Assembly (NCBI GenBank): GCA_008933825.1
Contig: WBUF01000006.1
Span: 38,050 to 102,049, forward strand
DNA from: Rhodocyclaceae bacterium
GTDB lineage: Bacteria > Pseudomonadota > Gammaproteobacteria > Burkholderiales > Rhodocyclaceae
Direction of reading: 5' to 3'
Length of the DNA: 64,000 nucleotides
The translations under genes and the position numbers were made by a program. A model generated the notes under the pieces. It had not been told where the DNA came from. It did no database searches and saw only the letters and a program-made list of their open reading frames with translations. Position 1 is the first letter of the stretch. Every line of letters starts with the position of its first letter. Below, piece after piece: positions 37,104 to 45,726 of this stretch.

Positions 37104-38510
37104 ATGCGCATCTCATTCCACGGCGCCGCCGGCGAGGTGACCGGCTCCTGCTATCTGGTCGAGACGGCGGACGTGCGCTTTCTCGTCGACTGCGGCCTGT
37201 TCCAGGGCGGCCGCGACGCCGACCGCCGCAACCGCTCGGCGCTCGGCTTCGACCTGCGCCGGCTGGACTTCATGCTGCTCACGCATGCCCACCTCGACCA
37301 TTCCGGACTGCTGCCGCGCGCCGTCGCGCTCGGCTTCCGCGGCCCGGTGCATGTCACCCCGGCCACGGCGGACCTGCTCGGCGTGCTGCTGCTCGATTCG
37401 GCGCACATCCAGGAGAAGGAGGCCGAGTGGCTGGCGCGCCGGGCCCGCAACGGGCGCCGCGGCCAGCGCGGCCCCGGCCTGCTCTACACCGTGGCGCAGG
37501 CGCAGGCCAGCCTGAAGTCGCTGCGCCGCGCCGAGTACGATCGGCCCTTCCAGCCCCATCCGGCCGTGCGGGTGTGCCTGCGCGATGCCGGGCACATCCT
37601 CGGCTCGGCCATTGCCGAGGTCTGGGTGGAGGAGGGCGGCGCCACGCGCAAGCTGGTGTTCTCCGGCGACCTCGGCATGCCGGCGCGGCCGGTGCTGAAC
37701 GATCCGCAGCCGATCGGGGAGGCCGACGTGCTCCTCGTCGAATCGACCTACGGCGACCGCCTGCACAAGTCGATCGAGGCGACCGAGGAGGAGCTGGTCG
37801 AGGCGATCGACTGTACCCTGCATCGCAAGGGCGGCAACGTCGTCATGCCGGCCTTCTCCGTCGGCCGCACGCAGGAGGTGATTTTCGTCCTCGCGGAACT
37901 GGTGCGGCGCGGCCGACTGCGCGACCTGCAGGTGGTGGTCGATTCGCCGATGTCGATGGCGGCCACCGAGATCACCCTGCGACACGAGAACCTGCTCGAC
38001 GCGCACACCCGCGAGCTGATCGAGTGGCAGCGCGCCAATCCGCAGGCGATGCACGTGCGCTTCGTGCAGGACGTCGAAGAGTCCGTCGCACTCAACCGGG
38101 TGCGCGGCGGACTGGTGATCATTTCCGCCAGCGGCATGTGCGACGCGGGGCGCATCAAGTACCACCTGCTCAACAACCTCGGCCGCCGCGAGTGCTCGGT
38201 GGTCATCACCGGTTTCCAGGCCGCCGGCACGCTCGGCCGCCGCCTGGTCGAGGGCGCCCGGCGCATCACCCTCTTCGGCGAAAGCGTGCCGGTGCGCGCC
38301 GAAATTTTCACCATCGGCGGCCTGTCGGCGCACGCTGACCGGGATGGCCTGCTCGGCTGGCTCGGGCATTTCCGCCGGCCGCCGCAGCGCACTTTCGTGG
38401 TGCACGGCGAGGCCGACGCCGCGCGCATCTTCGCCGAGGCGGTGCGACAGCGCCTCGGCTGGCCGCATGTCGCCGTGCCGCGGCACGGCGACAGCATCGA
38501 TCTGACATAA
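37104..38510 (+). CDS. Metallo-beta-lactamase/beta-CASP hydrolase (RNA-cleavage family)
   Basis: The 468-residue protein has the zinc motif LTHAHLDHSG near residue 57, DAGHILGSA, FSGDLG, and ESTYGDR. The beta-CASP signature (NVVMPAFSVGRTQEVIFVL, IISASGMCDAGR, GGLSAHADRDGLL) follows. Relatives include CPSF73-like and YsiC/COG1236 proteins with presumed ribonuclease activity. The bacterial role is not established. The gene is divergent from usp, with phaC starting 10 bp downstream. Confidence 0.9.
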   Translation: MRISFHGAAGEVTGSCYLVETADVRFLVDCGLFQGGRDADRRNRSALGFDLRRLDFMLLTHAHLDHSGLLPRAVALGFRGPVHVTPATADLLGVLLLDSAHIQEKEAEWLARRARNGRRGQRGPGLLYTVAQAQASLKSLRRAEYDRPFQPHPAVRVCLRDAGHILGSAIAEVWVEEGGATRKLVFSGDLGMPARPVLNDPQPIGEADVLLVESTYGDRLHKSIEATEEELVEAIDCTLHRKGGNVVMPAFSVGRTQEVIFVLAELVRRGRLRDLQVVVDSPMSMAATEITLRHENLLDAHTRELIEWQRANPQAMHVRFVQDVEESVALNRVRGGLVIISASGMCDAGRIKYHLLNNLGRRECSVVITGFQAAGTLGRRLVEGARRITLFGESVPVRAEIFTIGGLSAHADRDGLLGWLGHFRRPPQRTFVVHGEADAARIFAEAVRQRLGWPHVAVPRHGDSIDLT

Positions 38511-38520
38511 GGAAAGCGCC

Positions 38521-40266
38521 ATGCCAAGACAAAAGGAAAACCACAACGTGCCGGTCGTGAAGAACCCGGCCGAGACTCTGCGCGCACTGCACGACGTCGC
38601 AGAATCCGGCGTCGACCCGCTCGGCGTGCTGGCGCCGATGGCCCACGCCCACGTGGCGTGGCTGATGCATCCGCTGGAGCTGGCCGAACTCGGCGCGAAA
38701 TTCTCCGGCGACCTGATGGCCTTCACCTGGCACGCCTGGAACCGCGCGCTCGGCTTGCCGAGCGAGGATCCGATCAGGCCGCACGCCGACGACACGCGCT
38801 TCGCCGACCCGGTGTGGCAGGAGTCGGCCACCTGGGACATCGTCAAGGAGTGGTACCTGCTGCTCACGCACAACGTGCAGGACGCCCTCTACGACACGCC
38901 GGCGATCTCTGGCAAGGAGCGCCGGCGCGCCGCCTTCTGGTGGCGCAAGTGGCTGAACGCCATGGCGCCGACCAACTTCCTGCTCACCAACCCTGTTGCC
39001 ATGGCCAAGGCGGCGGAAACCAACGGCGAGAGCCTGGTGCGCGGCATGCACATCTTCCTCGAGGACCTGCGCGCCGGCAACGTGCGCATGACGCGGCCGG
39101 AGGACTTCAGCGTCGGCAAGAACCTGGCGACCACGCCCGGTGCCGTGGTATTCCGCAACCGCCTGGTGGAAGTCATCCACTACGCGCCGACGACGGACCA
39201 GGTGCACGCCATGCCCGTCGTCATCGTCACGCCCTGGATCAACAAGTTCTACATCCTCGACCTCAACCCGAAGAAGAGCATGATCAAGTTCCTGCTCGAC
39301 CAGGGCCTCTCGGTGTTCGTCACCAGCTGGAAGAACCCGACGCCGGAGATGCGCGACGTCTCCTTCGAGGACTACATCATCGAGGGCGTGAACGAGGCCA
39401 TCGAGACCGCGCGCGGGCTGACCGGCGCGCCGCAGGTGCACGCCGTAGGCTACTGCATCGGCGGCACCGCGCTGTCGACCTGGATGGCCTGGGCCAACCG
39501 CAAGCACGGCGAGCTCGACCAGGTTCCCGTGGCGCACTGGACGCTGCTCACCACGCTGGTCGACTTCAGCCGGCCGGGCGACGTCGAGGTGTTCATCGAC
39601 GAGGGCGCCGTGCGCTGGCTGACCCAGTCGATGCAGCAGAAAGGCTACCTCGACGGCAAGGAGATGGCGGGCGCCTTCCGCCTGCTGCGCTCGAACAGCC
39701 TGATCTGGCAGTACGTGGTGCACGGCTACCTCTACGGCGAGGCGCCGCCGCCCTTCGACGTGCTCTACTGGAACATGGACACCACGCGCATGCCCTACGC
39801 CATGCACGCCTGGTACCTGCGCGAGCTGTACCTGAGGAACAATCTGGTGCGCGGCGACGCGCTGACGATCGGCGGCCAGCCGATCGACCTCGGCCGCATC
39901 CGCCAGCCGCTCTACGCCGTCACCGCCGAGGACGACCACATCGCGCCCTGGCAGCAGTGCTTTCGCGTCTGCAACCATGTGCCGGCGGAAAAGCGCTTCG
40001 TGCGCTCCTCCTCCGGCCACATCCTCGGCATCGTCAATCCGAAGGTCGAGCCGCCCAAGCGCAGCTATCATGTCGGCGTGGCGCACCGCCGCGACCGCTT
40101 CCAGCAGTGGCAGGAGCGCGCCGAGGAGCATGCCGGCACCTGGTGGGAAGACTGGGTGGCCTGGCTCAAGCCGCAGGCCGGCCCGCTGGTCGACGCCATT
40201 CCGGCGTCGACGGATAAATTCCCCAAGCTCGCCGACGCCCCGGGCACCTACGTGCTGGAGCCCTGA
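38521..40266 (+). CDS. phaC: Poly(3-hydroxyalkanoate) synthase, class I
   Basis: PhaC polymerises 3-hydroxyacyl-CoA into PHA granules. The 581-residue protein has the lipase-like box GYCIGGTAL with catalytic cysteine about residue 320. The aspartate is in TAEDDHIAPW and the histidine in SSGHILGIVNP. Conserved ATTPGAVVFRN, PWINKFYILDLNP and SWKNP are seen. Length and lack of a nearby phaE indicate class I. No phaA/phaB/phasin is in the window. Confidence 0.95.
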   Translation: MPRQKENHNVPVVKNPAETLRALHDVAESGVDPLGVLAPMAHAHVAWLMHPLELAELGAKFSGDLMAFTWHAWNRALGLPSEDPIRPHADDTRFADPVWQESATWDIVKEWYLLLTHNVQDALYDTPAISGKERRRAAFWWRKWLNAMAPTNFLLTNPVAMAKAAETNGESLVRGMHIFLEDLRAGNVRMTRPEDFSVGKNLATTPGAVVFRNRLVEVIHYAPTTDQVHAMPVVIVTPWINKFYILDLNPKKSMIKFLLDQGLSVFVTSWKNPTPEMRDVSFEDYIIEGVNEAIETARGLTGAPQVHAVGYCIGGTALSTWMAWANRKHGELDQVPVAHWTLLTTLVDFSRPGDVEVFIDEGAVRWLTQSMQQKGYLDGKEMAGAFRLLRSNSLIWQYVVHGYLYGEAPPPFDVLYWNMDTTRMPYAMHAWYLRELYLRNNLVRGDALTIGGQPIDLGRIRQPLYAVTAEDDHIAPWQQCFRVCNHVPAEKRFVRSSSGHILGIVNPKVEPPKRSYHVGVAHRRDRFQQWQERAEEHAGTWWEDWVAWLKPQAGPLVDAIPASTDKFPKLADAPGTYVLEP

Positions 40267-40268
40267 GC

Positions 40269-40294
40269 CGCCGTCCTGCGGGGACTGACTTTCC
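40269..40294 (+). repeat. 27-bp dispersed motif, copy 9 (after phaC)
   Basis: CGCCGT-N6-GGGACTGACTTTCC, intergenic, 2 bp after the phaC stop. Confidence 0.85.
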
Positions 40295-40350
40295 CCCGGC
40301 GCCTGTCGTCATGCCCCGCCGATCGGCAGGGCTTATGCCTGCATCCGTTC

Positions 40351-40364
40351 TTGACAGCCGTCAA
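40351..40364. promoter_or_regulatory. FNR/Dnr-type site before the hemerythrin gene
   Basis: TTGAC-AGCC-GTCAA, 62 bp before the hemerythrin ATG. No convincing -10 is seen downstream. Confidence 0.5.
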
Positions 40365-40425
40365 GGCCGGTTTTCCTGCCGAACGGGGAGAATCACGGCT
40401 GATTCCCAAGCCAGGAGAAGAAGGA

Positions 40426-40866
40426 ATGAGCGGCATCACCAGCGTCATGCAGGACCACCACAAGCTGTGCGACGAGGATTTCGCCGTCGCCGAGGAAGCC
40501 GCCCACAAGGGCGACTGGGCCGCTTGCGCAACGACCTACGGGAAATTCCGCAACGAGCTGCTGGCGCACTTCGGCGTCGAGGAGGACGTGCTGTTTCCCG
40601 CCTTCGAGGAGCGCACCGGCATGACCGGCGGGCCGACCCAGGTCATGCGAAGCGAGCACGCGCAGATGCGCGACCTCGTCAGGCAGATGGACGGGGCCCT
40701 GGAGCAGAAGAGCGCCGACGGCTTCGGCGGCGCGGCGGAGACCCTGCTCGTCATGATGCAGCAGCACAACATGAAGGAAGAGAACATCCTCTACCCGATG
40801 ATCGACCAGGCCATCGGCCAGGACGGCGAGCTGTCCTCGCGCATGGCGGCGGGCCTCGCCGCCTGA
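40426..40866 (+). CDS. Hemerythrin HHE-domain protein
   Basis: The 146-residue protein is a compact HHE bundle. Likely iron ligands lie in MQDHHKLCDEDF, HFGVEEDVLFPAFEE, SEHAQMRDL and QQHNMKEENILYPMID. It starts the gene group hemerythrin-DUF2249-membrane protein, which is often found near NO-response genes. GAAGGA precedes the ATG. An FNR-type site lies upstream. Confidence 0.87.
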   Translation: MSGITSVMQDHHKLCDEDFAVAEEAAHKGDWAACATTYGKFRNELLAHFGVEEDVLFPAFEERTGMTGGPTQVMRSEHAQMRDLVRQMDGALEQKSADGFGGAAETLLVMMQQHNMKEENILYPMIDQAIGQDGELSSRMAAGLAA

Positions 40867-40877
40867 ACGGAGCGGCC

Positions 40878-41099
40878 GTGAGCGGGGAGCGGGTCGTCGA
40901 CGGCAGGGGACTGATGCCCCCGGAGCCGATGGAACTCACCCTTACCGCGCTGGACACGCTGCCGGAGGGAGAGGAGTTGCTCCTGCTGCTTTACGTCGAG
41001 CCGCATCCGCTTTACGCCATCCTCGAGAAAAACGGCTATGCCCACCGTGCGCAGAGCCGTCCCGACGGCACCGTAGAAATCCGGATCAGGAAAGCCTGA
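40878..41099 (+). CDS. DUF2249-domain protein
   Basis: This 73-residue protein reads VDGRGLMPPEPMELTLTALDTLPEGEEL, then LLYVEPHPLYAILEKNGY, the DUF2249 pattern (a TusA-like fold). Such proteins are linked by context to nitrate/NO metabolism; biochemical function is unknown. GTG start 11 bp after the hemerythrin gene. The next gene begins 1 bp after its stop. Confidence 0.8.
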   Translation: MSGERVVDGRGLMPPEPMELTLTALDTLPEGEELLLLLYVEPHPLYAILEKNGYAHRAQSRPDGTVEIRIRKA

Positions 41100-41100
41100 G

Positions 41101-42447
41101 ATGCAGCCGGGCCTGTCCTTCGAGCAGGCACCGCCCATCTCGGTGCCCTTCCGCTTCTTCCTCACCGCGCCGCTGTTCGGCATGGCGGCGGGGCTGCTGC
41201 TCATCTGGCAGGGGCCGGCGGCGCTAGCCTCGCGCTGGACCGGGGTGGCGCTGGCGCTCACGCACCTGCTTGCCGTCGGCTTCATGCTCCAGGCGATGTG
41301 CGGCGCGCTGCTGCAGATGCTGCCGGTGGCGGCCGGCGCCAACATCTGGCAGCCGCGGCGCGTCACGCACCTGACCCACGCCGGCCTCACCATCGGCACC
41401 CTGCTGCTGCTGGCGGGCTTCCTGTTCGAGCGGGCGCTTTTTTTCCGCGTCGCCGTGCCGTTCATGACCGTCTCGCTCGGCGCCTTTGCGCTGATCGTGC
41501 TCGTCGCGCTGTTCCGCACGCCCGCAAAGGGTCCGACCATCATCGCCCTGCGCATCGCCGTGTTCGGGCTGATCGTTACCATCAGCCTGGGAGCGACGCT
41601 GGCCTCGGCCTTCGGCTGGCAGCTGGCGCTGCCGCTCACCGAGATCACCCACGTGCATGCCGCCTGGGGCCTGGGCGGCTGGAGCCTGCTGCTGGTGGCG
41701 GGAGTCGGCTACCTGGTGGTGCCGATGTTCCAGCTGACGCCGCCCTATCCGCAGTGGCTGGCGCGCAGCTTCTCGGTGGCGTTGTTCTTCCTGCTGGCGG
41801 CCTGGTCGATCACCTGGCTGCCGCTGCAGCGGCCCGGCGCGCTGCAGGCGGCGCTGGGCAGCGCCGCCGCGCTGCTGGCGGTGGTGTTCGCCGTCGTGAC
41901 GCTGCGCCTGCAAATGCAGCGGCGGCGCAAGATCACCGAGCCGACGCTGCTGTTCTGGCGCCTGGCGATGGCCTGCCTGGTGGCGGCGGCGGCCGGGGTG
42001 ATCCTGCAGCAGCTCAAGCCGGGCGAGGGCGAGGACTACGCCGGCACGCCCTTTTTGCTCGGCGTGCTGCTGATGGTGGGGGTGTTCATGCCGGTGATCA
42101 GCGGCATGCTCTACAAGATCATGCCCTTCCTAAACTGGCTGCACCTGCAGAAGATCGGCAAGCCCGGCCTGGTGGTGCCGAACATGCGGCAGATGATCCC
42201 CGAGGCACGCATGATGATGCAATTCCGCCTGCACCTGGCGGCATTGGCGCTGCTGCTGGCAGCGGTGCCGCTGCCGCTGCTGGTGTATCCGGGCGGCCTG
42301 GCGCTGATCGCCTCCTGCGCCTGGCTGGAGTGGAACCTGGTCGAGGCGACGCGCAACTATGCCCGCTTCAGCCGCGAGCTGGAGGAGCGCCTGGCCCAGG
42401 AGCAGGCGGAGCCATCCCCCCAGCCCCCTTCCCAGGGAAGGGGGTGA
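41101..42447 (+). CDS. Polytopic membrane protein of the NO-response cluster, repeat-coded C-terminus
   Basis: The 448-residue protein has roughly 12 hydrophobic helices. Histidines sit at helix ends (LALTHLLAVGFMLQAMCG, EITHVHAAWGLGGWSLL, MPFLNWLHLQKIG), as in heme- or copper-binding membrane proteins. I cannot assign a named family; layout resembles NnrS or heme-copper proteins. The C-terminal PSPQPPSQGRG and the TGA stop are supplied by palindromic repeat copy B. It is probably cotranscribed with the DUF2249 gene. Confidence 0.8.
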   Translation: MQPGLSFEQAPPISVPFRFFLTAPLFGMAAGLLLIWQGPAALASRWTGVALALTHLLAVGFMLQAMCGALLQMLPVAAGANIWQPRRVTHLTHAGLTIGTLLLLAGFLFERALFFRVAVPFMTVSLGAFALIVLVALFRTPAKGPTIIALRIAVFGLIVTISLGATLASAFGWQLALPLTEITHVHAAWGLGGWSLLLVAGVGYLVVPMFQLTPPYPQWLARSFSVALFFLLAAWSITWLPLQRPGALQAALGSAAALLAVVFAVVTLRLQMQRRRKITEPTLLFWRLAMACLVAAAAGVILQQLKPGEGEDYAGTPFLLGVLLMVGVFMPVISGMLYKIMPFLNWLHLQKIGKPGLVVPNMRQMIPEARMMMQFRLHLAALALLLAAVPLPLLVYPGGLALIASCAWLEWNLVEATRNYARFSRELEERLAQEQAEPSPQPPSQGRG

Positions 42448-42465
42448 CGGGTGTTCGCTTCGCTC
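42414..42465. repeat. Palindromic intergenic repeat, CCCCCTTCC/GGAAGGGGG family, copy B
   Basis: Stem CCCCCTTCC (42424-42432), loop CAG, GGAAGGGGG (42436-42444), then TGACGGGTGTTCGCTTCGCT, nearly identical to copy A. It supplies the stop codon of the upstream gene. Confidence 0.8.
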
Positions 42466-42492
42466 CGGGAGAGTTCGTCGCGGGCAGCCTGA

Positions 42493-43185
42493 TCAGGGCT
42501 CGTACTCGCGCAGCTTCCTGACGCCGTGCACCGTGACGTGCTTGCCGTGCACGCTGATCAGCTTGGCGGCGGTCAGGTCGTGGAATATTCGCGAGAGGGT
42601 TTCCGGCGTGAGGTTGAGCCGGGAGGCGATGACCTGCTTGCTGGTGGGCAGATCGATCTCGACGTCGCCGGCTTCGTCGTCGCCATGCCCGCTGCGCTGC
42701 AACAGGAAGCCGATGACGCGCTGGGTGCTGGAGCGCAGCGAGTAGGATTCGACGTCGCGGATCAGGCCGTGCAGGCGCAGGGCGAGTCCGGCCAGCATGC
42801 GGCGGGCGAAGGAGGCGTCGGTCTCGAGCATCTCGAAGACGGCCTGGCGGGCGATGTGCAGCAGCAGGGTGTCGGCGAGCGATTCGGCAAAGACCGGGTA
42901 AGGGCGGTCCATGAACATCACCGCCTCGCCGAAGCTCTGCTGGGGCCCGAGGATCTCGACCACCTTCTCGTTGCCGGCGGCCGAGGGGAAGGCGAGCTTC
43001 ATCTGGCCATAGACGATGGCGTAGAAGCCGCGCGGCTGGTCGCCTTTCTGAAACAGCATCTCGCCCTTGTGCAGGCGCTTCTCGCGCGTCTGCGTGGCGA
43101 GGCGCTCGATCTGTTCCGGGCTGAGCTCCTGGAACAGGGTCACTCTGCGGAGAATTTGAGCTATGTCGAGTTTGTCGTTATGCAT
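42493..43185 (-). CDS. dnr: Crp/Fnr-family regulator, Dnr-like
   Basis: The 230-residue protein has a cyclic-nucleotide-binding-type sensor (EMLFQKGDQPRGFYAIVYGQMKLAF), a dimer helix and an HTH domain (LPTSKQVIASRLNLTPETLSRIFHDL). It lacks the N-terminal cysteines of FNR, which fits the NO/heme-sensing Dnr/NnrR branch. It is divergent from nnrS. The recognition helix (ETLSRIF) is compatible with TTGAC-N4-GTCAA sites. ATG 43185 lies inside ATGCAT. Confidence 0.85.
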   Translation of the reverse strand: MHNDKLDIAQILRRVTLFQELSPEQIERLATQTREKRLHKGEMLFQKGDQPRGFYAIVYGQMKLAFPSAAGNEKVVEILGPQQSFGEAVMFMDRPYPVFAESLADTLLLHIARQAVFEMLETDASFARRMLAGLALRLHGLIRDVESYSLRSSTQRVIGFLLQRSGHGDDEAGDVEIDLPTSKQVIASRLNLTPETLSRIFHDLTAAKLISVHGKHVTVHGVRKLREYEP

Positions 43186-43269
43186 TGAAAGACCTTGTCC
43201 GGCGCCGTCGGGGCGGCGCGTGAAACATACCATGGAAAGCCGAGTCCCGGCGAGCCGGTGGGGGCGCCG

Positions 43270-44472
43270 GTGAGGCTGCCGGCCTTGTTCCACGCGCCGC
43301 ATCGCGTCATGTTCCTTGCCGGGGCGACGCAGGGGTTGCTGGCCATGCTGTGGTGGGCGGTCGACCTGGCGGCCCGGCATGGCGGCCTGCAGGCCGCGCC
43401 GGCCTGGCCGCTGCCCGCGCCCTGGCTGCACGCCGTGCTGATGGGGCTGGGCTTCTTCACCTTTTTCATCTTCGGCTTCGTCATGACCGCCGGTCCGCGC
43501 TGGCAGGCGGCGGCGCCGGTCGGCCGGGCGTCCTACCTCGCCGCCTTCGCCCTGATGGGCGCCGGCTGGCTGGGCTTCTATGCAGCGCTGTGGCTGCCCG
43601 CCCTGCTCGTTCCCGCGCTGGCCGTCGTCGTCGCCGGCTGGTGCGCCGGCCTGCCGGCGCTCTGGCGCGTGGCGCGCACGCCGAGCAAGGAGCAGACGCA
43701 CATCCTCGCCGTGGTGGGGGGACTGACTTTCGGCGCGGTCCTGCTGGCGGCCTTCCTCGCCTTTGCCGCCGGCGCGCCGGCCTGGCTCGGACAGCTGGCG
43801 GTGAAGGGCGCGCCGTGGTTCTTCCTGCTCCCGGTGTTCACCGCGGTGTGCCATCGCATGGTGCCGTTCTTCTCCAGCGCGGTGATTCCGCGCTACCGCG
43901 TCGTGCGCCCGCTGTGGCTGCTGCACCTGCTGCTCGCCTGCTATGCCGCGCACGGCGCGCTCGAGGTGGCGGGGCTGCCGCAGTGGACCTGGCTGGCCGA
44001 CCTGCCGGCGGCGCTGGCGGCCCTCTGGCTGTCGTGGGCCTGGCAGTTGCGCCGCTGCCTCGCCGTGCGGCTGCTGGCGGTGCTGCACGTCGCCTTCCTC
44101 TGGCTGGGCGCGAGCCTGGCGCTGCATGCCGCGGGCAGCCTGCTGCTGCTGACCGGCGCCGGCGCGCTGGGCCTGGCGCCCTTGCACGCGCTGACGCTGG
44201 GGTTCTTCGCTTCCGTTGCGATCGGCATGGTGACGCGCGTGACGCTGGGCCACTCCGGCAGGCCGCTCGCCGCCGACAATGCCACCTGGCTGGTCTTCTG
44301 GGGCATGCAGGGCGTGGCCGTGCTGCGCGTCGTGGCGGAATTCGTCCTCCTGCCGGGCGCGGCGAGCCTGTCCTTCCTGGCGGCGCTGGGCTGGCTGGCG
44401 GTGTTCGGCCTCTGGTACGCGAAGTTCGCGCCGGCGTACCTGAAGCCGCGTGCCGACGGGCAGCCCGGATAG
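43270..44472 (+). CDS. nnrS: NnrS family heme-copper membrane protein
   Basis: NnrS is a polytopic heme- and copper-containing protein that protects against nitrosative stress. From GTG 43270 it has 400 residues and about 12 helices. The family signature is HALTLGFFASVAIGMVTRVTLGHSGRPL, with FTFFIFGFVMTAGPRW and VCHRMVPFFSS. A TTG at 43195 would add 25 residues without family similarity. It is divergent from dnr, a frequent pairing. Copy 10 of the 27-bp motif is inside. Confidence 0.85.
   Translation: MRLPALFHAPHRVMFLAGATQGLLAMLWWAVDLAARHGGLQAAPAWPLPAPWLHAVLMGLGFFTFFIFGFVMTAGPRWQAAAPVGRASYLAAFALMGAGWLGFYAALWLPALLVPALAVVVAGWCAGLPALWRVARTPSKEQTHILAVVGGLTFGAVLLAAFLAFAAGAPAWLGQLAVKGAPWFFLLPVFTAVCHRMVPFFSSAVIPRYRVVRPLWLLHLLLACYAAHGALEVAGLPQWTWLADLPAALAALWLSWAWQLRRCLAVRLLAVLHVAFLWLGASLALHAAGSLLLLTGAGALGLAPLHALTLGFFASVAIGMVTRVTLGHSGRPLAADNATWLVFWGMQGVAVLRVVAEFVLLPGAASLSFLAALGWLAVFGLWYAKFAPAYLKPRADGQPG
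43707..43733 (+). repeat. 27-bp dispersed motif, copy 10 (in nnrS)
   Basis: CGCCGT-N6-GGGACTGACTTTCGG, coding LAVVGGLTF. Confidence 0.8.
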
Positions 44473-44484
44473 AATCGGAGCGCC

Positions 44485-44883
44485 ATGGACGCCTATTTCC
44501 TGCTCAAGCATCTCCATGTCGCCTGCGTGGTGATCTCGATCACCGGCTTCTTCCTGCGCGGGGTGTGGATGCTGACCGACTCGCCGATGCTCAACCGCCT
44601 CTGGGTGCGGGTGGTGCCGCACGTCAACGACACGCTGCTGCTCGCCGGCGCCGTCGGACTCTCGGTCGTGCTGGAGCAGTACCCCTTCGTGCATGGCTGG
44701 GTGACGGCCAAGGTGCTCGGCCTGCTCGCCTACATCGGCCTCGGCCTGTTCGCCCTGCGCCGTGGGCGCAGCAAGGCGCTGCGGACGGTCTTCTGGCTGG
44801 CGTCGATCGCCAGCTTCGCCTATATCGTGTCGGTGGCGCTGACGAAGAACCCGCTCGGCTTCCTCACCTGGGCCGCGCGTTGA
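44485..44883 (+). CDS. SirB2-family membrane protein
   Basis: The 132-residue protein has four hydrophobic helices and the SirB2 pattern: LLKHLHVACVVISITGFFLRG, the loop VVPHVNDTLLLAGAVGL, and WVTAKVLGLLAYIGLGLFALRRG. Function is unknown. It begins 13 bp after nnrS, so it may share its transcript. The 3' end overlaps the convergent fnr by 20 bp. Confidence 0.85.
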   Translation: MDAYFLLKHLHVACVVISITGFFLRGVWMLTDSPMLNRLWVRVVPHVNDTLLLAGAVGLSVVLEQYPFVHGWVTAKVLGLLAYIGLGLFALRRGRSKALRTVFWLASIASFAYIVSVALTKNPLGFLTWAAR

Positions 44884-45649
44884 GCAGCCGCTTCAGCCCC
44901 TCGCCGTCGAGGAGGCGGATGTGCTTCTGCTGCACGGCGATCAGGCCCTCCTCCTGGAAGCGCGAGAAGGCGCGGCTGACCGTCTCGAGCTTCAGCCCCA
45001 GGTAGCTGCCGATCTCCTCGCGCGTCATGCGCAGATGGAACTCCGCAGGCGAATAGCCGCGCGCGGTGAAGCGCTGCGACATGTTGAGCAGGAAGGCGGC
45101 CAGGCGCTCCTCGGCGCGCATGGTGCCGAGCAGCATCATCAGGCTCTGGTCGCGCACCAGCTCGCGGCTCATCACCTTGTGGAAGTTGCGCTGCAGCGCC
45201 TGGATCTCGCGCGAGAGCTGCTCGAGCTGGGCGAAGGGGATGACGCAGACCTCGCTGTCTTCCAGCGCCACGGCGTTGCAGCTGTGCGCCTCGGTGCCGA
45301 TGCCGTCCATGCCGAGGATTTCCCCCGCCATCTGGAAGCCGGTGACCTGGTCGCGGCCGTCCTCGAGCAGCACGTCGGTCTTGAAAAAGCCGGTGCGCAC
45401 TGCGTAGAGGGCCTCGAAGGGGTCGCCGGCGCGGTAAAGGTTCTGCTGGCGTTTCAGCTTGCGGCGGGCGCCGACCAGGCTGTCGAGCTTGGCCAGCTCT
45501 TCCTTGCCGAGGCCTTCGGAGATGCACAGCTCGTGCAGGCTGCATTGGGAGCAGGCCGCCTTGATGGTGACCAGGCTGACGGGGACTGCGGACTTGTTGG
45601 GCAAAGCCGCCTCGCTTTCTCTCTCGCTGGGTCTGCCGCTTTGATCCAT
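44864..45649 (-). CDS. fnr: Oxygen-sensing transcription regulator FNR
   Basis: FNR senses oxygen through a [4Fe-4S] cluster. The N-terminal cysteines are in KAACSQCSLHELC and the fourth ligand in EAHSCNAVAL, so it is a true FNR rather than Crp or Dnr. The HTH contains GSYLGLKLETVSRAFSRFQ, whose E-SR contacts fit TTGAT-N4-ATCAA. ATG 45649 gives 261 residues; in-frame ATGs at 45679 and 45700 are alternatives. An FNR-type box overlaps the 45649 start. Divergent from hemN. Confidence 0.93.
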   Translation of the reverse strand: MDQSGRPSERESEAALPNKSAVPVSLVTIKAACSQCSLHELCISEGLGKEELAKLDSLVGARRKLKRQQNLYRAGDPFEALYAVRTGFFKTDVLLEDGRDQVTGFQMAGEILGMDGIGTEAHSCNAVALEDSEVCVIPFAQLEQLSREIQALQRNFHKVMSRELVRDQSLMMLLGTMRAEERLAAFLLNMSQRFTARGYSPAEFHLRMTREEIGSYLGLKLETVSRAFSRFQEEGLIAVQQKHIRLLDGEGLKRLLNARPR

Positions 45650-45654
45650 GTCAA
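45641..45654. promoter_or_regulatory. FNR-type site between fnr and hemN
   Basis: TTGAT-CCAT-GTCAA. It overlaps the preferred fnr start and lies 73 bp before hemN. It could mediate FNR autorepression and/or hemN activation. Confidence 0.5.
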
Positions 45655-45726
45655 TACGATAAACGGCACGATGCGGCATCTTCTTGAACCGATTCCGCAT
45701 AGCGGCTGCAACAGCATCCGTACCAC

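Noticed and set aside
45573..45600. Possible motif copy near GGGGACTGCGGACTTG
   Set aside because: The core is broken by an insertion and the CCGT half with 6-bp spacing is absent.
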